Shown here: positions 47,732 through 59,577 of the stretch, in pieces
Position numbering within the stretch: the first letter of the stretch is position 1
How the letters are laid out: every line of letters begins with the position of its first letter
Origin: Bidens hawaiensis
Lineage: Eukaryota; Streptophyta; Magnoliopsida; Asterales; Asteraceae
Assembly: GCA_021521415.1 (NCBI GenBank)
Contig: JAIQDT010007625.1
Coordinates: 1-64,000 of the forward strand
Length of the DNA stretch: 64,000 bases
Reading direction: 5' to 3'
The notes under the pieces: generated by a model
Database searches by the model: none
What the model saw: only the letters and a program-made list of their open reading frames with translations
Told to the model about the DNA's origin: nothing
Translations under genes and position numbers: made by a program

Positions 47732-49263
47732 TATCATACCCTCAAAATCCACTAACAAAATTTTATCGTTAGAGAGTTTGAACTGACAGGATCATAGTCA
47801 TTAGTTATATCAAACATCATTACTAAAGTTTTTAAAACAACCAAAACATCCAAATCTGAAATAAATGCGGAAGCGTAAACCGTAATGTAAATTGTTGCGT
47901 CAACTCAGAACGACTTAAAGTTAAAAGCAATCTAAAACATATGAGAATTGTGCATGAATGTCCTAAACCGCGCGCCCGCCTTGGCTACCTGAGATAAACA
48001 TACTAAAAGTGTCAACACAAGGTTGGTGAGTTCACAGGTTTAAATATAATGATCGTTGTGTTTTTGCGTTACTAGATTGAGTTATTCAAATATATATCAA
48101 TAGGTAGCTAACCTATCAAGCATGTATTACTAAGCGTTCGACACCGAAGCTGACTGATTATACTTTTGCCTTGCCACCATGTCAACCACGACCATGGTAA
48201 TGTGTTAGCAAAAATTTCATCCACTCGACCTACAGTCGAGTTTAGAGTCGGGTGGGGTTTGTAAAACCCAGTAGTACTACTCAACACTGACCCACTATTA
48301 TCCAATATTAACCGGTTTGTTTTTTTTTGAAGGACATAGTTGGTTTGTTGCCACTTAGTCTTATAAGTGATATATACATAATAAACAAAATCTATAGTGT
48401 TTGGAGTATGTTATCTCCCCCTAATAAAATGTAAAAAAGGTAAGAGGGGCCGTGAAATCACTGTTTGCGAAGTTACTGGAGTCCTAGAAAAAGTGTGCGT
48501 AAAGGAAATCCTCACTAGTGCTCTAAAACAAAAATGAGATATCTAAATGTTTTGAACCATGAGTGAGTCTCTAGACTTGACACATAAAAGTTATGCATGA
48601 GGTGTGTTTGTGTTACATTTGTGAAACAAGTTTGACTCAACAACACGTTGGTGATAAGTTACGGGTGTGATCAAGTATGGCATTTAATGTTACTATATAT
48701 ATTTTCAGTATATCATCAACTACAAGGGCATATTTTCAGTATATTTTCAGTGTGATCAAGTATGAAAATAAGTTGTTTAAATATTAACATGTTACACTTT
48801 ACACCCTAATCTTCTAGTTAACTTAATTCTAGAACAATTTCGTTTATTTCATCCATGATATAATGCTAACTAGTCCCTCTAATATTAATTCATAAAGTAA
48901 TTCTCCATTTGTTAAATGGTATTAATCATTAGTCGGAGTTGTACGTAATCACCAAAATAACATGTAGCACACTTGTTACACATGCAAGCACGTAATCACA
49001 TATAAACATATGTTATTGCATCATAATACATATTTATGCCAAATACTTGTTCAGATTAATTATTGTTTGTTCACAAACGGTTTGAGTCGACTCGTGTGCG
49101 GTTCACTAAACTCTATTTGTGTAATAATCGACACATTTAATTTAAACCCTAATTGAATGCAATGAGGAACGCGTTAAATGAAATAACATAGTTCGTGTGA
49201 ACTTGAGTTTGAATTAACAGAGTTCGGGTTAACGGATTTAACCTGAAATTGACGAGTGTCACA
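47732..49263 (-). repeat. Gypsy 3' LTR, with 1.1-kb deletion
   Basis: 1532 bp against 2633 bp for the other LTR. Near 48735-48772 about 1.1 kb is missing and replaced by some 30 bp, including GTGTGATCAAGTATG copied from about 65 bp upstream. Confidence 0.85.
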
Positions 49264-49395
49264 TCATTCCCTTGTTGAAAGAATTTTCGTCCCAAAAATT
49301 TGTGTCATGTCGCGATGGCCGCATGAAAAAGGCAAAAACTTTTCAGTTTGTCACATCATCCCCCTGTTGAAAGAAATTTCGTCTTGAAATTTATT
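49263..49395 (-). promoter_or_regulatory. Duplicated polypurine tract/LTR-start module
   Basis: On the minus strand the module GACGAAA(A/T)TTCTTTCAACA, a purine tract and GATGTGACA occurs twice, 92 bp apart (LTR-type starts at 49355 and 49263). Only the second is the true LTR border, shown by the 5' LTR start and the target duplication. Confidence 0.75.
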
Positions 49396-49399
49396 TCAT

Positions 49400-52300
49400 A
49401 CCTCCAGTGTTATTTGATGGTTTGTCGGCGTTCATGGTTTTCGGCACTTGGTTAACCCTTTGAAATGGTGGGGATACTTTTTCATCATTTGATCCTCGCG
49501 TTCCCATGGGAACCCTGGTCCACGTCTCGAGTTCCAACGAAGTTTAACGATGGGAATCTTGCTGTGTTTGAGTGTTTTGGTTTCCCAATCCATGATTTCG
49601 ACTGGTTCTTCGTTAAAGCGTAACTATTCATAAACTTGCAATTCGCCAAAAGGAACTGCTAGTGTTTCATCAGAAAGGTATTTCTTCAAGTTGGATACAT
49701 GAAAAACATTATGTATACCACTAAGCTCTGCTGGTAAATCCAATCGGTACGCTACCGGACCAATACGTTCGGTTATTCGAAATGGGCCAACATATCGTGG
49801 ATTGAGTTTGTTTCACTTCTCAAAACGAACTACACCCCTTTTAAGGTAAGACTTTCAGTAAAACTTGTCATCCACTTGAAATTCTAGAGGTTTCAGCCGC
49901 TTGTCGGCGTAGCTCTTTTGGCCATCCCGTGCTGCTGCCATGCGATTTCGGATTTGGACAATCTTTTCTGAAGTTTCAAGTACTAATTTTGGGCCAGTGA
50001 TTTGGCTATCACCCACTTATACCCAGCAAATAGGCGATCGACACCTTCGTCCGTACAACGCTTCAAACGGCGCTGCTTTAATACTGGCGTGGTAGCTGTT
50101 ATTATACGAAAAGTCGACCAGGGGAAAGTAGGGTTCCCAACTCTTTCCGAAATCCAATACGCATGCACATAACATGTCTTCCAAAGTTTGAATGGTGCGT
50201 TCACTTTGCCCATCCGTTTGAGGATGGTATGCTGTGCTTATATTGAGGCGGGTGCCTAGTGCGCTATGTAGTGACTTCCAAAAGTGCGAAATGAAACGGG
50301 GGTCTCGATATGATATGATTGAGACAGGCACTCCGTGTCTAGCCACTACTTCTTTCATGTAGATGCGAGTCAGTCTCTCCGTCTTGTCTGATTCTTTGAT
50401 CGCTAGGAAATGTGCAGACTTAGTCAACCGGTCAATGAACACCCAGATGATATCGCATCCCGTCGGTGTTTTGGGCAGTCCAGTGATGAAGTCCATGGAA
50501 ATGTGTTCCCATTTCCACGTTGGTATTTTCGGTTGCTGTAACAGACCAGATGGTTTCTGATATTCCACTTTGACTCTTGCACATGTCAAACATCTGCTCA
50601 CGTAGGTGGCAATGTCGGCTTTCATGTTTGGCCACCAGTAAAGTACCTTTAGGTCGTGGTACATTTTGTCTGAGCTAGGGTGACTGGAATATCAGGATTT
50701 GTGTGCCTCTTCCATCACAAAATTTCTCAAGTCTCCATAACGAGGGATTCAAATCAGGTTTTCGAAATATTGGCCCCGTCCGATTTAGTTTCAAGTTGCT
50801 TGTCCATGCCTCGCATGAATTCTGATGGGAGGTTTTCGTCATTCAAAGCACTTCGACTTGAGCATCACGAATCTGATCATGTAAGTTGGCATGAATCGTG
50901 AGTTTTAACGCTCGCACTCGTCTAGGCATGTTCAATTCCTTTTGATCGTAGATATGTTGGAGACTCTTGTGGTCGGTGTAATGGTAAACTTGGTACCATA
51001 CAAGTAATATCTCCATACCTTAAGGGCAAACACTACAGCTCCGAGTTCCAAGTCATGGGTCGTATAGTTCTTCTCGTGCACCCGTAGTTTTCGAGAGGTA
51101 TTGGCTATAACTTTCTCAAGTTGCCTTAGCACGCAGTCGAGACCATGTATCGATGCATCACAATGTACTGCAAAATTTTTTGATCCCTCGGGTAGGGCTA
51201 GGATAGGCGCGCTACAGAGCTTTGTTTTCAAAAGTTGAAAGGCAGACTCCTGCGCGTCACCCCAATTGTATTTAGTACCCTTGTGAGTCTTAGGTGCTTC
51301 CCAGTTTTTGATGGCCTCTATCTTGCCTGGATCAACATAAATACCACTCTCATTAATCACATGTCCTAAGAAGTGAACCTCGCAAAGCCAAAATTCGCAT
51401 TTAGAGAGCTTAGCGTACAATTGTTCCCTCTTTAGTAATTCCAGGATTAACCATAGGTGTTCTTCATGGTCGGTCTTGTTCTTGGAGTAGATGAGGATAT
51501 CGTCAATAAAAACAATAACAAATTTTTCGAGATACGCCTTGCATACTCTATTCATGAGGTCTATGAATACGGCCGGTGCATTGGTTAAGCCGAAGGGCAT
51601 AACTAAAATTCATAGTGACCGTACCGATTTCTGGATGTCGTCTTTGAAATGTCTTCTTCGCGCACTCTTAATTGGTGGTAACCAGATCGTAGATCGACCT
51701 TTGAGTAGTAACTTAATCCCTAAAGCTAGTCGAACAGATCATCAATTTGGGGTAAGGGATAACGGTTCTTGACTATCACCTTGTTCAGCTCCCGATAGTC
51801 GATGCACATGCTGAAAGTCCCGTCTTTCTTTCGGACAAATAGGACAGGGGCTCCCCATGGTGATGAGCTGGGTCGAATGAAACCTTTATCCAATAAGTCC
51901 TGTAATTGAGTGGACAATTCCTGAAGCTCTGCCTGTGCGAGCCGGTATGGGGCTCGTGCTATGGGTGCAGCACCAGTGGTTAAGTCGATTTGGAACTCGA
52001 CTTGTCGAATGGGTGGGAGTCCGGACAAATCTTCCGGGAAGACTTCCGGAAAATCTCGCACAATCGGTATGTCTTCCGGGAAAACTTCCGCTTCTCCTCC
52101 GGGAGTTTCCCAATAACATGAGCTAAAATCGCCGGATGACCCTTTCGTAAATATTTCTGCGCCTTCATGAGTGTGATGATGCTGGGTTATGCCGTTTTTC
52201 TCGCCCTATATGGAGATGGTTTCGTCGGAAGGAGTAGTGATGCGAACTATTTTGTCATTGCATAATACCTCAGCTCTATTCTCGGTATGAGGTCGATATC

Positions 52301-53728
52301 GAAGAAATGACCCGACAGTTTCAACTTGCACCCCGCTAGTACATGTGTTGTTTCAATAGACATACCGTCAGCTAATTCAACAAGAAACTTAGCACCTAAC
52401 GGTGTCTGGGTTAAGTCTAATAGTTTACTAAAGGCTTTCAACACAAAACTCCTATCAGCTCCGGTGTCAAACAAAATGGAAGCAAAACAATCATTTACGG
52501 GAAACTTACCGGTAACCATGCCTGGATCGCTACGGGCCTTACTCGATCCAATGACGAAGGCTCTACCTCTAGCACTGCCTCTATTATTGTTGTTGCCTCC
52601 ATTGCCCTCATTTTGTTTCAGTTTAGGGCAGTCCTTCCTGAAATGACCCTCCTGGTCACACTCAAAGCACCCTTCCGTAGTTATAGACTGTTTAGGAGCA
52701 CTCTTACCCTTGAGTTCCCCTCTAAAGTCCTTGGCCTGATGACCTAATTTACCGCACCGCTGACAATTGATCCGATCGCACGGGCCATAATGGTGATAGT
52801 TACACTTGTTGCACTTTGGGTACTTTCCAGCATAGCTACTCAAACCCTGTCCGCCACCATTGTTGTTGTTGACACCCTGATTATTGAAGTTACGTGTGGG
52901 TTCTGGTTTACGGTGGTGTTGTTATGGTGGAGGGTTCGACGATGAGGATTTCATGTTGTCAAAATTCCTTTTTCCATACCCAGAGTAGTTATTGTTGTTG
53001 TTACCCGAGTTGTCAAGGGTTTTAGAGGTGGAACCTCTAGAGGGTAACACACCTTGGGCCACTTCTTGATCCGTCAGCTTGTGGGCTATTCGAATCGCCT
53101 GGTGTATGGTGTTCGGTTTGGAGGACGTCACCATACCCTGAATATGGGGCACTAAACAATCAATGTACATATCAATTCTTTTACTCAGTGGCTCTATCAT
53201 CCGCGAGCACATCACCGCCAGTTCGTGAGAACGGGTGGTGTAGGCTTCAATTTCAAAGCCCACCATCTTCAAGGCCCAAAATTCTGATTTCAGCTTTGAG
53301 ATCTCCTCTCTAGGACAATACGCTTCCTTTATCATGTTCTTGAATTCATCCCAGTACATGGCATTAGCCAAATCCGATCCGAGTATATGCACACTGGAAT
53401 TCCATCAGGTGAGGGCTGAATCCTCCAGCATGCCAGCAGCAAACTTGACTCTGCTGGCTGGTGGGCAATTGCACATTTCAAAGGCTGACTCAGCTTTTTC
53501 ATCCCAACGCAGGAATCATATGGCTCCCTCAGTTCCCTTAAACGAGTTGGGTTTACAATTCAGGAAATTCTTGAAGGTACAGACTACTGGACCCCCGTCT
53601 TGGCCTCCGGCTTGATTTTGAACATGAACAGCCAGAGCTGCCGCAGTGTGGTTGTTCAATAAGGCTTGGAGTTCTGCTACGGTCATGTTGATGTTAACGC
53701 GACCACGTCCAACGTTTCTTCCGGCCAT
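49400..53728 (-). pseudogene. gag-pol: Gypsy gag-pol with chromodomain, broken
   Basis: Begins MAGRNVGRGRV at 53728. Gag domain 53520-52925, stops at about 53516, 53409 and 52922. Two knuckles near 52765-52650, the first with its last Cys changed to Phe (CQRCGKLGHQAKDF), the second intact (CFECDQEGHFRKDC). Protease DTGA near 52470. Reverse transcriptase 52061-50932 has [12 protein letters not shown] (about 51500) but stops near 51740 and a frameshift near 51600; segments before and at the end of RNase H are missing. Integrase 50664-50017 keeps the MDFITGLP and GQSERT acidic residues, but the middle Asp is Tyr (SYRD, codon 50308-50310). Chromodomain 49630-49470 (EPVEIMDW, KLRWNSRRGP, WEREDQM). 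It would direct integration to heterochromatin if active. Confidence 0.92.
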
Positions 53729-53985
53729 TTCCTTAAAATCACAACATACAATGTTAGACATGAACACAGGGTTTCATATACAATACACCATACATGTAAT
53801 AAAAAGGTAGGAAATGAAGGAAAGAAAAGAAATATAATGTCCACACATCGCAACACAACCATATAATAATAAAAATAATAATTCTTGATTAAAACCATTG
53901 TATTCGCTACAAAGTATTTAAAATCAATCCTTAAAATCATAGAAAATATAAGTTGGATGGAGACAACCCCTCCATCTAGGTGTTA

Positions 53986-54657
53986 TCATTCTGAGATGTC
54001 GTCGTCTGAGGATACGTCCGAGTGTGCATCCTCCTCAGCCGGCTCTTCCTCTGGGTCTTCTTCAGGATCCTCCTCTGGTTCTTTTACGTTCGAAGCAATT
54101 TGTGCCTCTAGGGTAGCACAACGAGCGAGAGCTACCGCTGCATTGCCTATTACATCTCTAATTTCTTCATTCAAGTCTAAGATTTCCGATTGCATCTTGA
54201 GTACTAGTCTTATTAGATGGATATTAGCATCTTGAGTTTCCTTCATTGCGTCAGTCAGGTATGAAATTCTCTTCCTTGTCTCCGCTCCATCCCCTAGCAA
54301 TCTAGTAACCTTAACCCTCGATGAGTGCATGATGTTAATTTCACGATCCATACGGGAGACGAAAGTTGCGAAAACGCGCTCCATCGGAAGGGTTAGGGGT
54401 GGTAGTGTGTAGAAAGACATAGGACAGCCAGAGGTGGGTAATGGGGGAACTTCCTCATGGTAAACATACTGCTCGGTCAAACTTGAGTACCAGCTCCAGT
54501 TACCGTTGCTCTCGGGTGCGACTCCAGATGGGCAATGCCTTTTTGGTGTGGGGGCTGCTAGTGCTGGGCCCGCTCGAGGTGGTGATTGTTTGGAAATCTG
54601 CGGTTCCTTTCTTGGCGCGTGGGACACCGTGTTGGATGATGACGATGGTGTTGACAT
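53986..54657 (-). CDS. Intact small ORF between primer site and gag of the gypsy element
   Basis: Minus strand, about 223 codons from MSTPSSSSNTVSH at 54657 to a stop at 53986; the open frame extends 36 codons further upstream but that part is a hydrophobic low-complexity run over a TA repeat, so the inner Met is preferred. Ser/Pro-rich start, helical middle with coiled-coil character (KRISYLTDAMKETQDANIHL), very acidic C-terminus (EEDPEEDPEEEPAEED). It is uninterrupted although gag-pol next to it is full of stops. It ends about 257 bp before the gag start. No domain recognised. It could be an accessory protein or a chance survivor. Confidence 0.6.
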   Translation of the reverse strand: MSTPSSSSNTVSHAPRKEPQISKQSPPRAGPALAAPTPKRHCPSGVAPESNGNWSWYSSLTEQYVYHEEVPPLPTSGCPMSFYTLPPLTLPMERVFATFVSRMDREINIMHSSRVKVTRLLGDGAETRKRISYLTDAMKETQDANIHLIRLVLKMQSEILDLNEEIRDVIGNAAVALARCATLEAQIASNVKEPEEDPEEDPEEEPAEEDAHSDVSSDDDISE

Positions 54658-54719
54658 CCCTACAGAATAGGTCGTATATGGTTTATGCGCGTATGAGTGA
54701 ATGAGGAAAAAAAAGAAAT

Positions 54720-54785
54720 AAAGAAAATGGATAAATAAATAATATATATATATATATACATACATATATATATATATGTATCACG
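54720..54785. repeat. TA-rich microsatellite
   Basis: Imperfect (AT)n with ACAT interruptions between the primer site and the small upstream ORF of the gypsy element. Confidence 0.8.
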
Positions 54786-54856
54786 TAAGATCATAACTAA
54801 TGGGTCGTTGCGGTTATAGTCTAGTATGAATGCAATTCTAGTTTGTTATAACAAAT

Positions 54857-54869
54857 GGATCTGATACCA
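54857..54869 (-). promoter_or_regulatory. Gypsy primer-binding site
   Basis: Minus strand TGGTATCAGATCC, three bases inside the 5' LTR border; Met-tRNA type with mismatches at its end. Confidence 0.8.
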
Positions 54870-54872
54870 ATC

Positions 54873-57505
54873 TGTCACACCCTCAAAATTCACTTAAGAA
54901 ATTGTACCATGAGAGGGTGTGAACTGACAGGATCGTAGTCATTAGTTATATCAAACATCATTACTAAAGTTTTTAAAACAACCAGTAAAGTTTTTAAAAC
55001 AACCAAAACATCCAAGTCTGAAATAAATGCGGAAGCGTAAACCGTAATGTAAATTGTTGCTTTAACACAGGACAACTTAAAGCAACAGTTGATATTATAA
55101 AGTTAAAAGCAATCTAAAACATATGAGAATTGTGCATGCATGTCCTAAACTACGCGCTCGCCTCGGCTACCTGAGATAAACATACTAAAAGTGTCAACAC
55201 AAGGTTGGTGAGTTCACAGGTTTAAATATAATGATCGTTGCGTTTTAACGTTACCAGATTGAGTTATTCAAATATATATCAATAGGTAGCTAACCTATCA
55301 AGAATGTATTACTAAGCGTTCGACACCTAAGCTGACTAATTATACGATTGCCTTGCCACCATGTCAACCACGACCATGGTAATGTGTTAGCCAAAATTAC
55401 ACCCACTCGACCTACAGTCGAGTTTAGAGTCAGGTGGGGTTTGTCAAACCCAGTAGTACTACTCAACACTGACCCGCTATTATCCAATATTAACTGGTTT
55501 GATTTTTTCTGAAGGACTTAGTTGGTTTGTTGCCACTTAGTCTTACAAGTGATATATACATAATAAACAAAATATGTAGTGTTTGGAGTATGTTATCTCC
55601 CCCTAATAAAACATAAAAAAGGTAAGAGGGGCCGTGAAAATCATTGTTTGCGAAGTTACTGAAGTTCGAGAAAAAGCGTGCGTAAAGGAAATCCTCATTA
55701 GTGCTCTAAAACAAAAATGAGATTTTTAAGTGTTTTGAACCATGAGTGAGTCTCTAGACTCGACACATAAAAGTTATGCATGAGGTGTGTTCGTGTTACA
55801 TTTTTGAAACAAGTGCGACTCAACAACACGTTGGTGATAAGTTACGGGTGTGATCAAGTATGGCATTTAATGTTACTATGATATATTTCAGTATATCATC
55901 AACTACAAGGGCATATATGTCAAACACAACTCAAACATCGATAAACAACCAACTTTTCACATTCCAACAAGAATTTAGCATCTAAGTTTCCGAGATAGAA
56001 TTTAGTACGTCAAGAAGACTCTATTTCACTATTCATGAAATGCCGATAAATTTCTAAAATTTTACCACAGAAGCACACGTGAGTGAGGTTTAGGGAGATA
56101 TTTTTATTTTATTTTTAGCATGTACGGTTTTATCAAAAGAATTAAAACAACACAATAGGTACACAACAATCATTATCAGGCGCAACAAAAGGTTCTTGAC
56201 TAGTCCCATTACGTGATAAATCCAATAAATGCAAGACCAATTGGGTTAGATTCCACACTCAATTTATTAACTTCAAGAGGTGGAATCAACTCAATTGGTC
56301 TTTTCGTTTGTGATATATGTTATTAACAAATCAGCCTATAAAAAGGCTTCCCGAATCAGAACTGCACAACTAATTTATAAATTCATAAAAAGTGACTTCC
56401 AAATGTCCAAAAATTATAAACTTGGATTCAGTGGAAACTAGACTCGACATACTACATCAAAGAATTAATAACCACTTAAAATTATGTTATTAACACCAAC
56501 TTACAGTCAAATAGATACGAATATTCAGTCCAATCAGCATGATGTTTTCGTCTAAATTCAATACTAAACAAGTTTTTCTACCACAATCCATGCATAAACC
56601 CTACTAGACACATAATAAATCAACCATGCTCTTCAATTTCACTTTTCATGCATATCTAGGGTTTAAACAAAAATTTAATTTCAAACAAACATGCAATTGA
56701 CAATCAATAACAACATAACTAGTAATCAATTCACTAGTGTTTATCAACAAGTGTACAAATAAACCATAACTCATCATTATTCATTAAATTTAAGATTTAG
56801 AGTTTTGATTAACATGATTAAATGATGCAACTAAATCAATAGAAAGGCAAGAGAGGATGTTAATTACCTAATTAGCACCTTGGATCCTTCAATCTTACTT
56901 GAAAACGACTTGTGGGTGTGTGTGTGTGTGCGGCCGTGAATGGAGAAGGGATGGGGTGGGTAGCCGTGGAAAGGGTTGGGGTGTGATTAGGGTTGGCAAA
57001 ATAAGTTGTGTAAATATTAACATGTTACACTTTACACCCTAATCTTCTAGTTAACTTAATTCTAGAACAATTTCGTTTATTTCATCCATGATATAATGCT
57101 AACTAGTCCCTCTAATACTAATTCATAAAGTACTTCTCCTTTTGTTAAATGGTATTAATCATTAGTCGGAGTTGTACGTAATCACCAAAATAACATGTAG
57201 CACACTTGTTACACATGCAGGTACGTAGTCACATAAAAACATATATTATTGCATCATAATACGTATTTATGCCAAATACTTGTTCAGATTAATTATTGTT
57301 TGTTCACCAACGGTTTAAGTTGACTCGTGTGCGGTTCGGTAAAACTCCAAATGACTATTTGTGTAATAATCGACACATTTAACTTAAATCCTAATTAAAT
57401 GCAATGAGGAACGCGTTAACTGAAATGACATAGTTCGCATGAACTTGAGTTTGAATTAATAGAGTTTGGGTTAATGGAGTTAACCTAAAATTGACGAGTG
57501 TCACA
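54873..57505 (-). repeat. Gypsy 5' LTR
   Basis: 2633 bp, starts (minus) TGTGACACTCGTC and ends GAGGGTGTGACA. At the end CACACCCTC and GAGGGTGTG can form a hairpin. Carries the 1.1-kb segment (about 55920-57000) missing from the other LTR. Confidence 0.9.
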
Positions 57506-59006
57506 TCTGCTCCTCAAAGACCAGCGGTACTGCTTACTACTAGCACCCTGGAACTAACATTGATGATCACGCTCACTTCGGATCCTAGGCTTGGTATGAT
57601 TCCGCAGTCTACCTTATCTACTTTACCAAGGCCTACTGCTGCTACATAGGTGGTTTCTCCAACACCGACAATGATGCCGACGCAACCTATGGACATGTCA
57701 TTCATGAGGCTTAATCGTCCTCAAGGTCCAGTACAGCCGATCCAGCCATCCTTTCATGCTACGCCACATGAGAATCATATGAACATGCTCTTGAATTTGA
57801 TTCATCTATATGAGAATCAAATGGCGGCTGATCATCAAGCTCATGAGCAGATGTTAATTATTCAAAGGAAGTTGATAGGATATGTCTCCTACTGTTAAAA
57901 AGAGACCAAGGAGCTCCATGAGATTGTTACGTCTCAGGGGGTGAAAATAAAGGAGCAAGAGGATCTTATCCTACTATGAACGACGAGGAAGTCTTACAAG
58001 ACCCGATTGATTCCTTTGAATACGTCATTTATCTATGAAGATGAGGAGGTTGAGATCGAGGATGTGACGGCTGAGGAATACCTAAATTTATTTCAACGAT
58101 CAAATGCTGATCAGGGTGCTCCTATATTTACTGAAGAAAATGTTAAAGCGGCTGACGACCATTTGGATAAGGTGTCAAAGGGTAAAGAGAAGACGTTTGA
58201 GTCGAATCCTGATCTTTCGATTGAAGATATTCAAGGTTGGTTTGTGTATCGATGCAAACGGTCGCGTAAAATTATTGAAGCATATAGGTACGTGAATGAG
58301 GAATTGAAGCAAGATGAGATCACCCGTGCCAAAGCCAATCAAAAGACTACATTCAAGGCCATGGCTACTGTGAAAGGTGATATTATTTCTTGGCTTTATG
58401 ATTCGGAATTAAAGGTCTGGATTGTCAAATGGGAGAACAGTGTTCAATACTATCAGAACATCAATGACGTTCTCTCATTACCGCGTTGGGATGCGTGTAC
58501 CCTCGCGAATCAACCTTTCTTGAACCGTGGTGGAAATCAGAATGCATAATGGTTTCACCAACATCTGCTCGTAGATTCCGAACGGTAAATGTATCGATGA
58601 GATAGATCCACGTACGGGTAGGAGGAAGCTCGTGCTTAAAGTAAAACCACCTAAGACGATGAAGTACGTACCTGTGAAGACTTTCCCGCAAGGTCTTCAC
58701 CTAACGTTCAACCGATGGTACTACGACAATCGTACGGGTGAGGCCGCCATTGTTCTTGGTAAAGGATTGAAGACTAATTTTATTAGAGTTATCGATCGTA
58801 TGTGGCTCGTTAACTTATCTGAGACTAACAATGACGTGTTATTCAAAGATAAGATATTTATTGAGCGCTAAGAAGTCTATGATCGAGCAATGCAATTCCA
58901 ACGTGTTGTGCGCGTGTGTCACCAATTTGGGATTCATAGTTGTCGAGATTGGGTGTTGAAGCTTTTCAAGTAAAGAAAAGACAAAGAGCTCAAGACGGGG
59001 GGTGTT

Positions 59007-59577
59007 TGTTAGTGCACGGTTTTGGCGTCTCGGGTCTTTTTATTTATCGTATGTAACTTATTATTATTATATTTAAAAGATATTTATCTTTATTAAGTTA
59101 GTTCGTTAGTGTAAGGCTAGTTCGTTAAGAATGTTTAACGAACTAGCCAGTTTGTTTAATGTAACTCCCATTCGTTAAGGATGTTTAACGAATAGGCTTA
59201 TAGTTCGTTATGTATGTTCCCACTCATCATGGAATGTTGACGAATGGGGCATAACGATCAACTGGTTCGTTATTTTTCCTTATTGAGTCTGTAATGTTAA
59301 TGAACTGGATGCCAGTTCGATATGGGATGTGTAACGAATTGGGTCCATCGTCTATATATAGAGGGTCAGTCCTCTGTTAATTTATGTTTTGATTATCTAG
59401 TATTGAACCCCTATCAAAATCATCTCTCGATCAAAGCTTCGTATACACTGTTACTAATATACACCTAATACAACTAATACATAATATATATACTAATTAA
59501 GAGTAATAACTAGAACTAGATCCTAGTAAGGTATTAGATCTAAGATTGATTCATCTAGATCTGATCCGTGTTTAACA
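59007..59577 (+). repeat. Element X 3' LTR
   Basis: 571 bp, TGTTAGTGC to GTTTAACA. A perfect 14-bp hairpin GGCTAGTTCGTTAA/TTAACGAACTAGCC with loop GAATGT lies at 59115-59148. TATATATAGAGG is near 59355. Preceded by the polypurine tract GACGGGGGGTGTT. Confidence 0.9.

Larger units (their letters stand above)
47732..57505 (-). mobile_element. Full-length chromodomain Ty3/gypsy element (Tekay/Del-like)
   Basis: On the minus strand: 5' LTR (57505-54873), Met-type primer site, small upstream ORF, gag, protease, reverse transcriptase, RNase H, integrase, chromodomain, 3' LTR (49263-47732). Perfect target duplication TCTGC (47727-47731, 57506-57510). Gypsy order (reverse transcriptase before integrase) and a C-terminal chromodomain place it among chromoviruses; Tekay/Del is the best guess. 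The outer edge of the 3' LTR reads TATCATACCC instead of TGTCACACCC, two transitions. Gag-pol is full of stops and deletions, so it is defective. Confidence 0.93.
46619..58973 (+). pseudogene. Element X accessory ORF, split by a gypsy insertion
   Basis: N-terminal half 46619-47726, C-terminal half 57511-58973, with the minus-strand gypsy element between. Aligns along its length with Y's accessory ORF (LSIIRQFWNSAQY, YPRFLQLLIHD, YDSELKVWIVKWE, NRWYYDNRTGEA). Breaks: stop at 46661-46663, frameshift near 47135, stop at about 47358, stops at 57647 and 57896, a deletion of about 140 codons near 57975, frame disruptions near 58547-58600, stop near 58869. The C-terminal CHxxxxHSC-like motif (RVCHQFGIHSC) is kept. 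Function unknown. Conservation between X and Y argues it once was a working protein of this element family. Confidence 0.8.
24108..59577 (+). mobile_element. Element X: copia-type LTR retrotransposon lacking pol, host of nested insertions
   Basis: The LTRs start TGTTAGTGCACGG and end GTGTTTAACA. The 5' LTR is split into 24108-24517 and 42238-42406 by element Y; the 3' LTR is 59007-59577. Primer site TGGTATCAGAGC is at 42409-42420, and a G-rich polypurine tract (58991-59006) precedes the 3' LTR. Order: gag remnant, conserved non-coding block, accessory ORF. Pol is missing: gag at 44530 joins directly to sequence that lies behind pol in Y. LTR copies differ at roughly 8% of sites by eye, much more than Y's, which fits X being older. 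No target duplication is visible (AGTAT versus ATAAA). Confidence 0.88.

Noticed and set aside
53666..54704. Plus-strand ORFs opposite the gypsy element (also 50363-50901, 51491-51772, 52326-52646)
   Set aside because: Antisense shadows of the minus-strand Gag and Pol coding regions.
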